Source: Bacteroidales bacterium (GTDB lineage Bacteria; Bacteroidota; Bacteroidia; Bacteroidales; UBA932). From it: 64,000 bases of DNA. The notes beneath the pieces are model-generated. The model saw nothing but the letters and a program-made list of their open reading frames with translations, searched no databases and had not been told where the DNA came from. Of the stretch, positions 35,372 through 44,834 are shown in pieces. A program made the position numbers and the translations under genes. The DNA is taken from contig JAILIM010000094.1 in NCBI GenBank assembly GCA_024695285.1, forward strand, positions 15,417 through 79,416. Reading direction: 5' to 3'. Within the stretch, counting starts at the first letter, position 1. Each line of letters opens with the position of its first letter.

Positions 35372-36470
35372 GAAAGCGTTGATCACCGGCGTGACCGGTC
35401 AGGACGGCAGTTACCTCTCCGAGTTTCTGCTGGATAAAGGATATGAAGTGCACGGCATAATCCGCCGCAGTTCGGTGGATTTCCGCGAGCGTATAGCCCA
35501 TCTTGAGGGCAAACCCCGTTTCCACCTGCACTACGCGGACATGGGGGATTCCATGTCGATAGTGAAGGTGGTCGCCGCCGTCCGCCCCGATGAGATTTAC
35601 AATCTGGCAGCCCAGAGTCACGTTCAGGTGAGTTTCGATTCTCCTGAGTTCACAGCAGACGTGGACGCCGTGGGCGTGCTCCGCATACTGGAGGCAGTGC
35701 GCGCGTGCGGGCTTGAATCAACCTGCCGCGTGTATCAGGCATCCACTTCCGAGCTCTACGGAAAGGTGGAGGAAGTCCCTCAGAATGAGAATACTCCGTT
35801 CCACCCTTATAGTCCGTATGCAGTTGCCAAACTCTACGGCTTCTGGATAGTCAAGGAATATAGGGAAGCGTACAATATGTTCTGCTGCAGCGGCATACTC
35901 TTCAACCACGAAAGCGAGCGCAGGGGAGAGACATTCGTAACCCGCAAGATCACCCTCGCCGCATCACGGATCAGGCAGGGGCACCAGGATAAGCTTTATC
36001 TCGGTAATCTGAGCTCCCTGCGCGACTGGGGTTATGCCAAGGATTATGTAGAATGTATGTGGCTTATCCTCCAGCAGCCCGAGCCGGATGATTTCGTCAT
36101 CGCTACCGGAGTGCAGCACAGCGTACGGGATTTCTGCTATCTTGCATTCAAGGAGGTCGGTATCGAACTCAAGTTCGAAGGCGAAGGTGCGGACGAGAAG
36201 GGAATCTGCGTTGACGGACCAGAGGAATTGGTTGGAAAGATCCTCGTGGAGGTTAGCCCTGATTTTTACCGTCCGACGGATGTCGTGAATCTTTGGGGTG
36301 ATCCGACAAAGGCCAGGGCAAAACTTGGCTGGAACCCTTCCAAGACCAGTTTCGAACAGCTGGTGAAACTGATGGTAGAGCACGACATGGCCAAGGTCGC
36401 TGCCGAGGGCGCGGCTGCAAAGGTGCGTACCAATCTTGCTGAGTATCTGGAAAAAGGTATCGTGAAATGA
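35364..36470 (+). CDS. gmd: GDP-mannose 4,6-dehydratase
   Basis: Gmd makes GDP-4-keto-6-deoxy-D-mannose, the first step to GDP-L-fucose. The 368-aa protein is an extended SDR with [25 protein letters not shown] (NADP loop), the catalytic region [11 protein letters not shown] and [13 protein letters not shown] (Ser/Tyr/Lys), and [17 protein letters not shown]. The length and the C-terminal substrate domain are normal. It is followed directly by fcl with a 4-nt overlap, so the pair forms a complete GDP-fucose module. Confidence 0.94.
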   Translation: MNKKALITGVTGQDGSYLSEFLLDKGYEVHGIIRRSSVDFRERIAHLEGKPRFHLHYADMGDSMSIVKVVAAVRPDEIYNLAAQSHVQVSFDSPEFTADVDAVGVLRILEAVRACGLESTCRVYQASTSELYGKVEEVPQNENTPFHPYSPYAVAKLYGFWIVKEYREAYNMFCCSGILFNHESERRGETFVTRKITLAASRIRQGHQDKLYLGNLSSLRDWGYAKDYVECMWLILQQPEPDDFVIATGVQHSVRDFCYLAFKEVGIELKFEGEGADEKGICVDGPEELVGKILVEVSPDFYRPTDVVNLWGDPTKARAKLGWNPSKTSFEQLVKLMVEHDMAKVAAEGAAAKVRTNLAEYLEKGIVK

Positions 36471-37411
36471 TGGAGAAGCATTCAAAGATATATGTGGCCG
36501 GCCATCGCGGTATGGTCGGAAGCGCCATCGTGCGCGAGCTGCAGCGCCAGGGGTATGACAATATTGTTACCCGCACCCACAAGGAGCTGGATCTCTGCCG
36601 GCAGGATGCTGTTGAGGCTTTTTTTGCGGCAGAGAAGCCGGAGTATGTTTTTCTGGCAGCCGCAAAAGTCGGAGGGATTGTGGCAAACCAGAATGCCCTC
36701 GCCGACTTTATGTACGACAATATGATCCTGGAAATGAATGTGATACATTCAGCCTGGAAGAACGGATGCAGGAAACTGGAGTTTCTGGGCAGCAGCTGTA
36801 TTTATCCGCGTATGGCCCCCCAGCCCATGCCGGAAAGCTGCCTTCTGACGGGTGCTCTGGAGAAGACCAATGAGGCCTATGCGCTGGCCAAGATAAGCGG
36901 ACTGAAATACTGTGAGTTCCTCAACTGCCAGTACGGCACTGACTACATCAGCGTGATGCCGACCAACCTATACGGCCCCAACGACAACTACCATCCTGAA
37001 CATAGCCATGTGCTGCCGGCGCTGATCCGACGCTTCCATGAGGCCAAGATGGCAGGATTGGAAGAAGTGGTCTGCTGGGGCGACGGCAGCCCCCTGCGCG
37101 AGTTCCTATACGTCGATGACCTCGCTAACCTCTGCGTGTTCCTTATGAACAACTATTCTGGTAACGAAACCGTCAACGCAGGTACGGGCAAGGAGCTGAC
37201 CATCAAGGAACTGACGGAACTTGTCGCCAAAGTCGTGGGCTACAAGGGGACCGTTAAGTGGGATACCTCCCGCCCCAACGGCACCCCCCGCAAACTTCTT
37301 GACGTCAGTAAGGCAACGGCCCTCGGCTGGACCTACAAGACCGAGCTCGAAGACGGAATCCGTCTCGCATACGACGATTTTCTCAATAACCCCATCAGAG
37401 CAGAAAGATAA
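36467..37411 (+). CDS. fcl: GDP-L-fucose synthase
   Basis: Fcl epimerises and reduces the Gmd product to GDP-L-fucose. The 314-aa protein has [17 protein letters not shown] (NADP-binding), [24 protein letters not shown], the catalytic [13 protein letters not shown] (Tyr-x3-Lys) and [28 protein letters not shown]. All are typical of the enzyme. Two ATG codons (36467 and 36470) can serve as start. The product feeds the GT11 fucosyltransferase. It overlaps the radical SAM gene by 1 nt. Confidence 0.94.
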   Translation: MMEKHSKIYVAGHRGMVGSAIVRELQRQGYDNIVTRTHKELDLCRQDAVEAFFAAEKPEYVFLAAAKVGGIVANQNALADFMYDNMILEMNVIHSAWKNGCRKLEFLGSSCIYPRMAPQPMPESCLLTGALEKTNEAYALAKISGLKYCEFLNCQYGTDYISVMPTNLYGPNDNYHPEHSHVLPALIRRFHEAKMAGLEEVVCWGDGSPLREFLYVDDLANLCVFLMNNYSGNETVNAGTGKELTIKELTELVAKVVGYKGTVKWDTSRPNGTPRKLLDVSKATALGWTYKTELEDGIRLAYDDFLNNPIRAER

Positions 37412-38502
37412 TGGCATCCAAAAAACTCAACGGCACGGTCATCGTGACATATCGCTGTAATGCGAGATGCACGATGTGCAACCGGTATAAGGCGCCGTCG
37501 TTGCCGGAAGACGAAATCAGCGTAGAGACAGTAAAGAAGCTTCCTAAGATGTATTTCACAAACATCACGGGAGGGGAGCCTTTCATCCGCGAGGACCTCA
37601 AGGATATAGTCCGCGAGCTGTTCAAGCTCTCGGACCGTATTGTCATAAGCACTAACGGCTATTTCACCGACCGCATCATCGACCTCTGCAAAGAGTTTCC
37701 GCAGATAGGCATACGCATCAGCATCGAGGGCCTGGAACAAACCAACAATGAGATTCGCGGCCTCGAGAACGGCTTCCAGCGCGGCTACCAGACGCTTAAG
37801 AAGCTCCGCGAGATGGGCATGAAGGACGTCGGCTTCGGAATGACGGTGCAGGACAAGAATGCGCCCGACCTGGTACCGCTCTACAAGATCAGCGAGGAGA
37901 TGGGAATGGAGTTCGCAACGGCGAGCCTCCACAACAGTTTCTACTTCGTCGAAGCGAAGAACATCATCCACGACCGGCCAATGGTGGCGCAGAACTTCGA
38001 AAACCTGGTCAACGAACTCCTCAAGTCCAACAGCCCTAAGAAGTGGTTCCGCGCCTATTTCAACCACGGCCTTATCAATTACATCTACGGCCAGCCGCGC
38101 CTGCTGCCCTGCGACATGAGTTTCGACACCTTTTTCATCGACCCCTACGGCGACGTGATGCCCTGCAACGGCACAAAAGACAAGCTGGTCATGGGCAACC
38201 TCAACCGCCAGAGCTGGAATGAACTGTGGAACTCACCTGAAGCTGAGAAGGTCCGTACTGCCGTACGCCACTGCGACCGCCAGTGCTGGATGATAGGCTC
38301 CGTGAGCCCTGCGATGCACAAATACATCTGGAATCCAGCCTGGTGGGTGCTTACCCACAAACTGCGCCCGGGCAAGAAATACTCAATGTATGAGATCCCG
38401 GCGGTACGCGACTACCGCGATGGCAAAGTGACTAAGGAACAACTCGATGCTTTGTCCACATGCGATCTGGGTGCTGTTGCAAACGACGGATTGAAGAAAT
38501 GA
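37411..38502 (+). CDS. Radical SAM/SPASM domain protein in the EPS operon
   Basis: The 363-aa protein has the radical SAM cluster C-x3-C-x2-C (Cys16, Cys20, Cys23 in YRCNARCTMC) and the SAM-binding NITGGEPF. The C-terminal cysteine region includes LLPCDMSF, GDVMPCNG and HCDRQCWM. It resembles a SPASM or twitch domain that holds an auxiliary iron-sulfur cluster. Family members modify peptides or small molecules, and some act on sugars or nucleotides. There is no precursor peptide nearby, so a carbohydrate or lipid-linked substrate is plausible but unproven. It overlaps both neighbours by 1-4 nt, so it belongs to the operon. Confidence 0.82.
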   Translation: MASKKLNGTVIVTYRCNARCTMCNRYKAPSLPEDEISVETVKKLPKMYFTNITGGEPFIREDLKDIVRELFKLSDRIVISTNGYFTDRIIDLCKEFPQIGIRISIEGLEQTNNEIRGLENGFQRGYQTLKKLREMGMKDVGFGMTVQDKNAPDLVPLYKISEEMGMEFATASLHNSFYFVEAKNIIHDRPMVAQNFENLVNELLKSNSPKKWFRAYFNHGLINYIYGQPRLLPCDMSFDTFFIDPYGDVMPCNGTKDKLVMGNLNRQSWNELWNSPEAEKVRTAVRHCDRQCWMIGSVSPAMHKYIWNPAWWVLTHKLRPGKKYSMYEIPAVRDYRDGKVTKEQLDALSTCDLGAVANDGLKK

Positions 38503-39569
38503 AAGTAGTAGTCACCGGCACCCGGGGGATCCCCAACGTGATGGGTGGCGTTGAAACCCATTGCGAAGAACTGTGCCCGAGGCTGGCAGCCATGGGCGCC
38601 GACGTCACGGTTGTGCGCCGCGCGAGCTATGTTTCGGACGGTCTGACAGAATGGAACGGCGTCAGGCTCAAGGACTTGCCTTCGCCGAAGAAGAAGGCCT
38701 TCGAAGCCATAGTCCACACGTTCCGCGCCATCAACTATGCAGCCCGGGAGCATGCCGACATAGTGCACATCAATGCAATTGGTCCGGCCATGCTCGCTCC
38801 GTACGCCAAGATGCGCGGCCTCAAGGTGGTGTTCACCCACCACGGTCCTGACTACGACCGGGAGAAATGGGGACGCGCCGCAAAGATGATGCTCCGTTTC
38901 GGGGAGCGCATGGGCTGCCGGTACGCCGACCGGGTGATTGTCATTTCCGACGTTATCCGCAACATAGTCAAGGATAAGTACGGGCGCACCGAGGGAGTCA
39001 GCCTGATCTATAACGGAGTCCCGGCACCTGACGTGTGCGATTATCCCGAGTACTTTGCCGAGCTCGGAATCGAGCCGGGTAAGTACATCCTGGGTATGTG
39101 CCGTTTCGTGCCGGAAAAACGCCTCCACGATTTGGTTGAGGCCTGCAAGGGCCTGGAAGGCTACAAGCTGGTGCTTGCCGGCGATACCGATTTTGAGGAT
39201 GACTATTCCCGTAAACTGAAGTCTGATGCAAAAGCCTCCGGAGCCGTGCTGACCGGATTTATCCGCGGCCGCAAACTGCATTCTCTCCTGAGCCACGCTG
39301 CCTGCTACGTGCTGCCATCATCCCACGAGGGGCTTCCTATAGCCCTCTTGGAGGCAATGAGCTACAGGCGCAAGGTGATAGTCAGTGACATTCCCGCCAA
39401 CCTCGAAGTCGGGCTGGCACCTGAAAATTACTTCCATTGCGGCGACGTAGCCGAGCTTCGTACAAAACTCAATGCTATGCTGATCTCGCCAGGCGAAGCG
39501 GAATACGATATGACCAAGTATGACTGGGACCGGATAGCCCGGCAAGTTTTTGAAGTCTATGAACACTAA
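38499..39569 (+). CDS. Glycosyltransferase family 4
   Basis: The 356-aa protein begins VVVTGTRGIPNVMGGVETHCEELCPRL, the glycine-rich acceptor loop of a GT4 group often found beside WcaJ. The donor domain contains YVLPSSHEGLPIALLEAMSYRRKVIVSDI. Such enzymes often add the second sugar to the WcaJ product, which fits its place immediately upstream. The ATG at 38499 overlaps the radical SAM stop by 4 nt; a longer open frame begins at 38460 but is less likely. The sugar donor is unknown. Confidence 0.85.
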   Translation: MKVVVTGTRGIPNVMGGVETHCEELCPRLAAMGADVTVVRRASYVSDGLTEWNGVRLKDLPSPKKKAFEAIVHTFRAINYAAREHADIVHINAIGPAMLAPYAKMRGLKVVFTHHGPDYDREKWGRAAKMMLRFGERMGCRYADRVIVISDVIRNIVKDKYGRTEGVSLIYNGVPAPDVCDYPEYFAELGIEPGKYILGMCRFVPEKRLHDLVEACKGLEGYKLVLAGDTDFEDDYSRKLKSDAKASGAVLTGFIRGRKLHSLLSHAACYVLPSSHEGLPIALLEAMSYRRKVIVSDIPANLEVGLAPENYFHCGDVAELRTKLNAMLISPGEAEYDMTKYDWDRIARQVFEVYEH

Positions 39570-40929
39570 AACATTCTACACCAAGGAGTTTTTCTTCTAC
39601 AGCGTGCCTGTGATGCTGGTGGACCTTGCCATCCACATCGGCATTTTCGAATGGATGCTGAGCTGGTTTTCATTCACCGCTCCGGAGGATTATGTGCTGG
39701 CCAGGCCACGGTCGCTGTACTTCCTTATTGTCGGTTTCATAATCGCAATGGTGCTGGTGCCCGTGCGGCTCCACGACAGGGGATATAACTGGAAGGACCA
39801 GATACTCAGGGTGATTTACCAGTGCGTGATTACCCTCGGCGTGCTTGCCGCTTCGGTGAACATACTGTTCTACAGTTTCGCCGGCCATTTCTATCTCTAC
39901 CAGGGCATTTTCGCGGTGGCGGCCATCAGTATCTGGCACCTCTTGTTCCGTGCATTCATCCTTGCCGCACGCAAGAGAGGCCGCAACAAGGTCCATGTGG
40001 TCATAGTGGGGGAGAATGAGAACGCTCGCCGCCTTGAAGACCTTCTTCGAAACTCCTCCGAATTTGCTGATTATAAGCTCGTTGCTTCTTTCGGGGAAGA
40101 CCTGCAGGCCATTCAGGAGTATCTTGAGAACAACAAGGTTCACCAGCTGTACTGCAGCCTGAATCCGGCCCTGAAGAGTTCCACGGTGAACGAAATCATC
40201 CGCAACTGCGAGAACCTGTTCATCGACTTCTACTATGTGCCCAACATGGACGGCTACCTCCACAGGTCGATGACCTTCAGCGAGCTGGGGCCGATGACTG
40301 TCGTGAAGCTGCGCGACGAGCCGTTGTCCAATCCGGTCAACGCTTTCATCAAACGCTTCTTCGATATCGTTGCGAGCCTGCTGTTCCTGGTACTGATTTA
40401 CCCCTTCGTGTGGTGCTTCGTGGCTGTCGGTACGTCCCTTTCGTCCCCTGGCCCCATACTGTTCAAGCAGAAGCGAACGGGCTATAAGGGCCGTCCATTC
40501 ACGATGTACAAGTTCCGCTCGATGAAGGTCAACGCCGACGCCGACAAGCTGCAGGCGACGGCGGATGATCCCCGCAAGACCAAGTTCGGCGATTTCCTTC
40601 GCCGTACCTCCATCGATGAGCTGCCGCAGTTCATAAACGTGCTGAAAGGGGACATGTCCATCATCGGTCCGCGCCCGCATATGGAACTGCACACTGAAAT
40701 GTACACCAAGCTGGTTGACGAATACCTGGTGCGCCATATGGTAAAGCCCGGCCTCACCGGATGGGCTCAGGTCAACGGCTGCCGCGGCGAGACCAAGACC
40801 ACTGAAGCCATGGCCGACCGCGTGCGCTACGACATTTGGTACATTGAGCACTGGACGCTCGGTCTCGACTTGAAGATATTGCTTAAGACAATAGCGCAGA
40901 TTCTTGGTGGGGACAAGCAAGCCTATTAA
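39559..40929 (+). CDS. WcaJ-like undecaprenyl-phosphate sugar phosphotransferase
   Basis: This enzyme starts the repeat unit by moving a sugar-1-phosphate (often glucose) to undecaprenyl phosphate. The 456-aa protein has four N-terminal TM helices, a Rossmann-like middle domain (HVVIVGENENARRLEDLL), a re-entrant helix (KRFFDIVASLLFLVLIYPFV) and the catalytic bacterial sugar-transferase domain. That domain includes SSPGPILFKQKRTGYKG, MYKFRSM, RRTSIDELPQFINVLKGDMS, GPRPH and KPGLTGWAQVNGCRG. The likely start is the ATG at 39559, overlapping the previous stop by 11 nt. Confidence 0.92.
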   Translation: MNTKTFYTKEFFFYSVPVMLVDLAIHIGIFEWMLSWFSFTAPEDYVLARPRSLYFLIVGFIIAMVLVPVRLHDRGYNWKDQILRVIYQCVITLGVLAASVNILFYSFAGHFYLYQGIFAVAAISIWHLLFRAFILAARKRGRNKVHVVIVGENENARRLEDLLRNSSEFADYKLVASFGEDLQAIQEYLENNKVHQLYCSLNPALKSSTVNEIIRNCENLFIDFYYVPNMDGYLHRSMTFSELGPMTVVKLRDEPLSNPVNAFIKRFFDIVASLLFLVLIYPFVWCFVAVGTSLSSPGPILFKQKRTGYKGRPFTMYKFRSMKVNADADKLQATADDPRKTKFGDFLRRTSIDELPQFINVLKGDMSIIGPRPHMELHTEMYTKLVDEYLVRHMVKPGLTGWAQVNGCRGETKTTEAMADRVRYDIWYIEHWTLGLDLKILLKTIAQILGGDKQAY

Positions 40930-40930
40930 T

Positions 40931-42013
40931 ATGAATGCTTTTTTTGACTTGATCCAAATGGCCATAGGCTGCAGGGATTCCCTTTCGGAGACTCCTGCAT
41001 CCCGTGATGAGTGGGAAGATCTTCTTAGAATCACGGGCAGGCACAACCTGCTCGGCGTCACCTTTCCTGCAATTGATGAACTTCACGACGTGCTGGAAAT
41101 CCCCCTGAGCGTATATTCTCGCTGGGCGATGATGGCGGAAAAGATAGCAAAGAGGAACGAGGCTCAGATTAAAATGGCCAGGTCGCTTTACGACAAATTC
41201 CTGGCCGACGGTTTCCGCAGCTGCCAGCTCAAAGGCCAGTCAGCGGCGCTCCGCTATCCCGACCCGACTCTCCGCCAGAGCGGCGACATTGATCTGTGGC
41301 TTGAAGGCGACAGACAGGCGATAGTTGACTACTTCCGCGGCTTGTGCCCTGTAAAAAAAATAGTCTACCACCACCTGGACGCAGATTTGATTCCCAAGAT
41401 GGGTGTTGAGGTACATTTCACCCCGACCTGGATGAACGCTCCCGGAGCCAACCGGCGCCTCCAGAAATGGTTCGCCGCGAATGCGGAGGGGCAGTTCTCC
41501 AATTTCAACGAGCAGCTCGGATTCTGTGTGACCACCGCCCAGTTTGACGCCGTGTACATGCTGATACATGTCTACCGTCATGTGCTTGAGGAAGGTGTCG
41601 GCCTGCGCCAGTTGCTTGATTACTATTACGTGCTCCGGAATCTCGACGACGGGCAGCGGGAAAAGGTGCGTGCAGATCTAAAGCATCTGAAGATGCATGG
41701 GTTTGCGGCTGCCGTGATGTGGGTGATTAAGGAAGTGTTCGCTATTGAGGACAGACTTTTGCTGTTTGAGCCTGATGCAAAGGAAGGCGCGTTCCTGCTT
41801 GATGAGATACTCATTTCCGGCAATTTCGGCCGATATGACCCCCGCAATGCCCACGCAAAGGGGGAGGGCCTGGTGGCCCACGGCCGCAGGAAAGTCGGAA
41901 GGTCCCTGCGCTTTTTTGTCCATTATCCTTCGGAGGTGTTCTGGATGCCCTTCTTTATACTGTGGCAGTATTTCTGGCGCCGCAAGCATAATTATTTATA
42001 CAAAGGCAGATGA
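40931..42013 (+). CDS. Nucleotidyltransferase family protein (PF14907-like)
   Basis: The 360-aa protein has SCQLKGQSAALRYPDPTLRQSGDIDLWLEG near residues 95-125: the G-x-D-x-D metal pattern of the nucleotidyltransferase superfamily after a Lys-Gly-x-x segment, as in PF14907. VEVHFTPTW and YMLIHVYRHVLEEGVGLRQLLDYY follow and are typical of this group. Such proteins occur often in exopolysaccharide clusters, but their reaction is not known. The start at 40931 (MNAFFDLI) is 1 nt after the WcaJ stop. It overlaps hddA by 4 nt. Confidence 0.7.
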   Translation: MNAFFDLIQMAIGCRDSLSETPASRDEWEDLLRITGRHNLLGVTFPAIDELHDVLEIPLSVYSRWAMMAEKIAKRNEAQIKMARSLYDKFLADGFRSCQLKGQSAALRYPDPTLRQSGDIDLWLEGDRQAIVDYFRGLCPVKKIVYHHLDADLIPKMGVEVHFTPTWMNAPGANRRLQKWFAANAEGQFSNFNEQLGFCVTTAQFDAVYMLIHVYRHVLEEGVGLRQLLDYYYVLRNLDDGQREKVRADLKHLKMHGFAAAVMWVIKEVFAIEDRLLLFEPDAKEGAFLLDEILISGNFGRYDPRNAHAKGEGLVAHGRRKVGRSLRFFVHYPSEVFWMPFFILWQYFWRRKHNYLYKGR

Positions 42014-43056
42014 TTATCAGGAGCAAAGCACCGTTGCGCCTCGGACTGGCTGGCGGCGGAAGCGACGTGTCGCCCTACAGCGACATGTATGGCGGCCTGG
42101 TGCTCAACGTCACCATCAATCTCTACGCCTATTGCACCATTGAGGAGACCCGTGACGGATTGATCACGATTAATTCCTACGACGCTTCCTGCAATCGTTC
42201 ATTCCCGCTCGGGCCGGAGCTTCCCGTGGATGGCGAAGCGGACCTGATAAAGGGCGTATACAACCGTGTGGTGCGGGATTTCGGCATCACTCCCAGGCCT
42301 TTCCGTATCACTACCTACAATGACGCTCCAGCCGGTTCCGGACTAGGTACCTCCAGCACCATGGTGGTGTGCATCCTCAAAGCCTTCGTTGAATGGTATT
42401 CCCTGCCAATGGGCGACTATGAAATCGCCCGCCTTGCCTATGAAATCGAACGCAAGGACCTCGGACTCTCCGGCGGCAAGCAGGACCAGTATGCTGCGGC
42501 GTTCGGCGGCTTCAACTTCATAGAGTTCCTGCCTGACGACAGCGTGATAGTGAACCCGTTGAAGGTCAAGCGCTGGATCAGCGACGAGCTGGAAGCCAGC
42601 CTGCTGCTGTACTACACAGGCAAGTCACGCAGCAGCGCCCGCATCATCGACGAGGAACGTAAGAACACTTCGTCCGGCAACCAGGAGACTATAGAGGCCA
42701 TGCATCGCATCAAGCAGAGTGCAATTGACATGAAGGCTGCATTGCTGAAGGGCGACATGCATGAATTCGCCGCCTTAATGGAAAGCAGCTGGGAGCACAA
42801 GAAGAAGCTTGCGAAAGGCATTACGAACGACAGTATCCAGCAGGCGATGGAAGTGGCCATTGCGGCCGGGGCCAAGGCCGGAAAGGTGAGCGGCGCCGGT
42901 GGCGGCGGTTTCATCATTTTCTTCGTCGAACCGGCACTGAAGAAGCAGGTGGAAGATGCCCTGGGCACCCTGGACGGCTATATATTGCCTTTCCTGTTCA
43001 CCGACGGGGGAGCCCACGGATGGAAGATATTTGATTCTGAGAATGAGGAAAAATGA
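42010..43056 (+). CDS. hddA: D-glycero-alpha-D-manno-heptose 7-phosphate kinase
   Basis: HddA is a GHMP kinase that phosphorylates heptose 7-phosphate to the 1,7-bisphosphate in the GDP-heptose route. The 348-aa protein has SKAPLRLGLAGGGSDVSPYSD (substrate region), the ATP loop DAPAGSGLGTSSTMVV near residue 108 and KVSGAGGGGFIIFF near 295. It stands with gmhA and the hddC-gmhB fusion, which supplies all four activities. A fucokinase-like reading is less likely because of these partners. Confidence 0.9.
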   Translation: MIIRSKAPLRLGLAGGGSDVSPYSDMYGGLVLNVTINLYAYCTIEETRDGLITINSYDASCNRSFPLGPELPVDGEADLIKGVYNRVVRDFGITPRPFRITTYNDAPAGSGLGTSSTMVVCILKAFVEWYSLPMGDYEIARLAYEIERKDLGLSGGKQDQYAAAFGGFNFIEFLPDDSVIVNPLKVKRWISDELEASLLLYYTGKSRSSARIIDEERKNTSSGNQETIEAMHRIKQSAIDMKAALLKGDMHEFAALMESSWEHKKKLAKGITNDSIQQAMEVAIAAGAKAGKVSGAGGGGFIIFFVEPALKKQVEDALGTLDGYILPFLFTDGGAHGWKIFDSENEEK

Positions 43057-43688
43057 AAGCTATACTTGATTCATTGATTGAGCGCTATCCGCAGCTTGAA
43101 GCCTGCCGCAGCCAGATTTGGGATGCTGCACAGGCCCTTGTCGGATGCTATGAGGCCGGAGGTAAACTGCTCATCGCCGGTAACGGCGGCAGTGCGGCGG
43201 ACGCCGAGCATATAGTCGGTGAGCTGATGAAGTCATTCGTAATCCGCAAAAGCCTGCCGGAGGGTTACGGGGATGCGCTTGTTGCCGTGGATCCGGAGTT
43301 GGGAGCCGTACTGCGGGACAACCTGCACGGTGCTCTGCCGGCTATTGCCCTCGACGGCCACAGCGCCCTGAGTACGGCCTGTATCAACGACTGCGAGCCC
43401 CTTCTCGGCTTTGCCCAGCAGGTCAACGGTTACGGCCGTCCCGGGGACGTGTTCCTCGGCATCAGCACATCCGGCAACAGCCGTAATGTCCTGTATGCCG
43501 CCGTCGCCGCCAGGTCACGCGGCCTCAAGGTTATCGGCCTCACGGGTAATCGTCCCAACAGGCTTGAAGAGTTCTGCGACATCTGTGTCAAGGTCCCCGA
43601 GTCTGAAACGTTCAAGATCCAGGAACTCCACCTTCCGGTCTATCACTGCCTCTGCCTCATGGTGGAAAAGCACTTCTTCGGCCGGTAA
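43053..43688 (+). CDS. gmhA: Phosphoheptose isomerase (sedoheptulose 7-phosphate isomerase)
   Basis: GmhA turns sedoheptulose 7-phosphate into D-glycero-D-manno-heptose 7-phosphate. The 211-aa SIS-domain protein has LIAGNGGSAADAEHIVGELMKSF, the substrate loop ALSTACINDC, and DVFLGISTSGNSRNVLYA, all typical. The C-terminal helix (QELHLPVYHCLCLMVE) carries the His of the metal site. It overlaps hddA by 4 nt, and its last base is the first base of the next gene. Confidence 0.93.
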   Translation: MKAILDSLIERYPQLEACRSQIWDAAQALVGCYEAGGKLLIAGNGGSAADAEHIVGELMKSFVIRKSLPEGYGDALVAVDPELGAVLRDNLHGALPAIALDGHSALSTACINDCEPLLGFAQQVNGYGRPGDVFLGISTSGNSRNVLYAAVAARSRGLKVIGLTGNRPNRLEEFCDICVKVPESETFKIQELHLPVYHCLCLMVEKHFFGR

Positions 43689-44833
43689 TGGAAGTTATTA
43701 TACTTGCAGGAGGACTGGGGACCCGCCTTCGCAGCGTGGTCAGCGAAGTTCCCAAGTGTATGGCTCCCGTGGCGGGGAAGCCGTTCCTATGGTATTTGCT
43801 GGAGGGATTGAGGCGGTTCTATGTGGACAGGGTAATCCTCAGCGTCGGCTACCTGCGGGAAGTGATAGAAAAGTGGGTGGCGGAACACTCTTCCGAATAC
43901 CCCTTTGAATTCTGCTTTGCCGTTGAAGATCAGCCGCTTGGCACCGGCGGAGGGATAAAGCTGGCGGCATCGCTGGCCAGGAGTCCGGAGGTCATAGTGC
44001 TGAACGGTGACACCTGGTATGACGCCGACCTGGAGCGGCTCATGGAGTTCCGTCGGGAATGCGGCAAACCAATTGCAGTGGCGCTTAAGCCCATGCATGA
44101 CTTCGACCGTTACGGCAGAGTGGAACTTGCCCCGGACGGAACGGTCACTGCCTTCCGTGAGAAGCAGCACTGCGCCGACGGCCTTATCAACGGCGGGGTC
44201 TACGCCCTTGACCGTGATTCCGGAATCTTCGGCGGCCTGCCGGAAAAGTTCTCCTTCGAAAAAGACGTACTTGAGCCGCAGTGCGTAGCCGGCAATCTCA
44301 GTGGCCTCGTGCAGGACGGCTATTTCATAGACATCGGCATCCCGGACGACTATGCCCGCGCCTGCAATGCGCCGTGGCTGCTCCTCGCCGGCCACGACAC
44401 TCTCCTGCTTGACAGGGACGGCGTAATCAATGTCCTTCGCCCCGGCGACTATGTCAAGACGATCGATGAATTCGAATGGAGGCTGGGAATAAAAGACGCT
44501 TTACGGGAGGCGGCATCCAGATTCCGGCATATATTCATAGTCACCAACCAGCGCGGAGTAGGCAGGGGAGTGATGAGCAGGGAGGCCCTGGAGGGCATCC
44601 ACGAGTGGATGACGAAGGAGATTTCGGCATCCGGCGGCCGCATCGACGGCATCTATGTCTGCACTGCCGTCTACGACTCCGATCCTTGCCGCAAGCCCAA
44701 CCGCGGCCTCTTCGACCAGATTCTCTCCGACCACCCGTCAGTCAACCCTTCCCGCACTCTTATGGTCGGCGACAGCCCCTCCGACGCCCTCTTCGCCAGT
44801 AACTGCAACGTACATTTTATTATGGTGGAGTGA
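43688..44833 (+). CDS. Fusion: heptose 1-phosphate guanylyltransferase (HddC) and heptose 1,7-bisphosphate phosphatase (GmhB)
   Basis: The 381-aa protein joins two enzymes. Residues 1 to about 230 form a sugar-nucleotidyltransferase: ILAGGLGTRLRSVVSEVPKCMAPV, LGTGGGIKLA, VLNGDTWYD. Residues from about 237 form a HAD phosphatase: LLLDRDGVIN, VTNQRGVGRG, CRKPNRGLFDQIL and MVGDSPSDALFA. The HAD half removes the C7 phosphate and the first half makes GDP-D-glycero-alpha-D-manno-heptose. The zinc-binding cysteine loop of E. coli GmhB is reduced (CTAVYDSDPCRKP). This is the last gene of the EPS operon. Confidence 0.87.
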   Translation: MEVIILAGGLGTRLRSVVSEVPKCMAPVAGKPFLWYLLEGLRRFYVDRVILSVGYLREVIEKWVAEHSSEYPFEFCFAVEDQPLGTGGGIKLAASLARSPEVIVLNGDTWYDADLERLMEFRRECGKPIAVALKPMHDFDRYGRVELAPDGTVTAFREKQHCADGLINGGVYALDRDSGIFGGLPEKFSFEKDVLEPQCVAGNLSGLVQDGYFIDIGIPDDYARACNAPWLLLAGHDTLLLDRDGVINVLRPGDYVKTIDEFEWRLGIKDALREAASRFRHIFIVTNQRGVGRGVMSREALEGIHEWMTKEISASGGRIDGIYVCTAVYDSDPCRKPNRGLFDQILSDHPSVNPSRTLMVGDSPSDALFASNCNVHFIMVE

Positions 44834-44834
44834 C

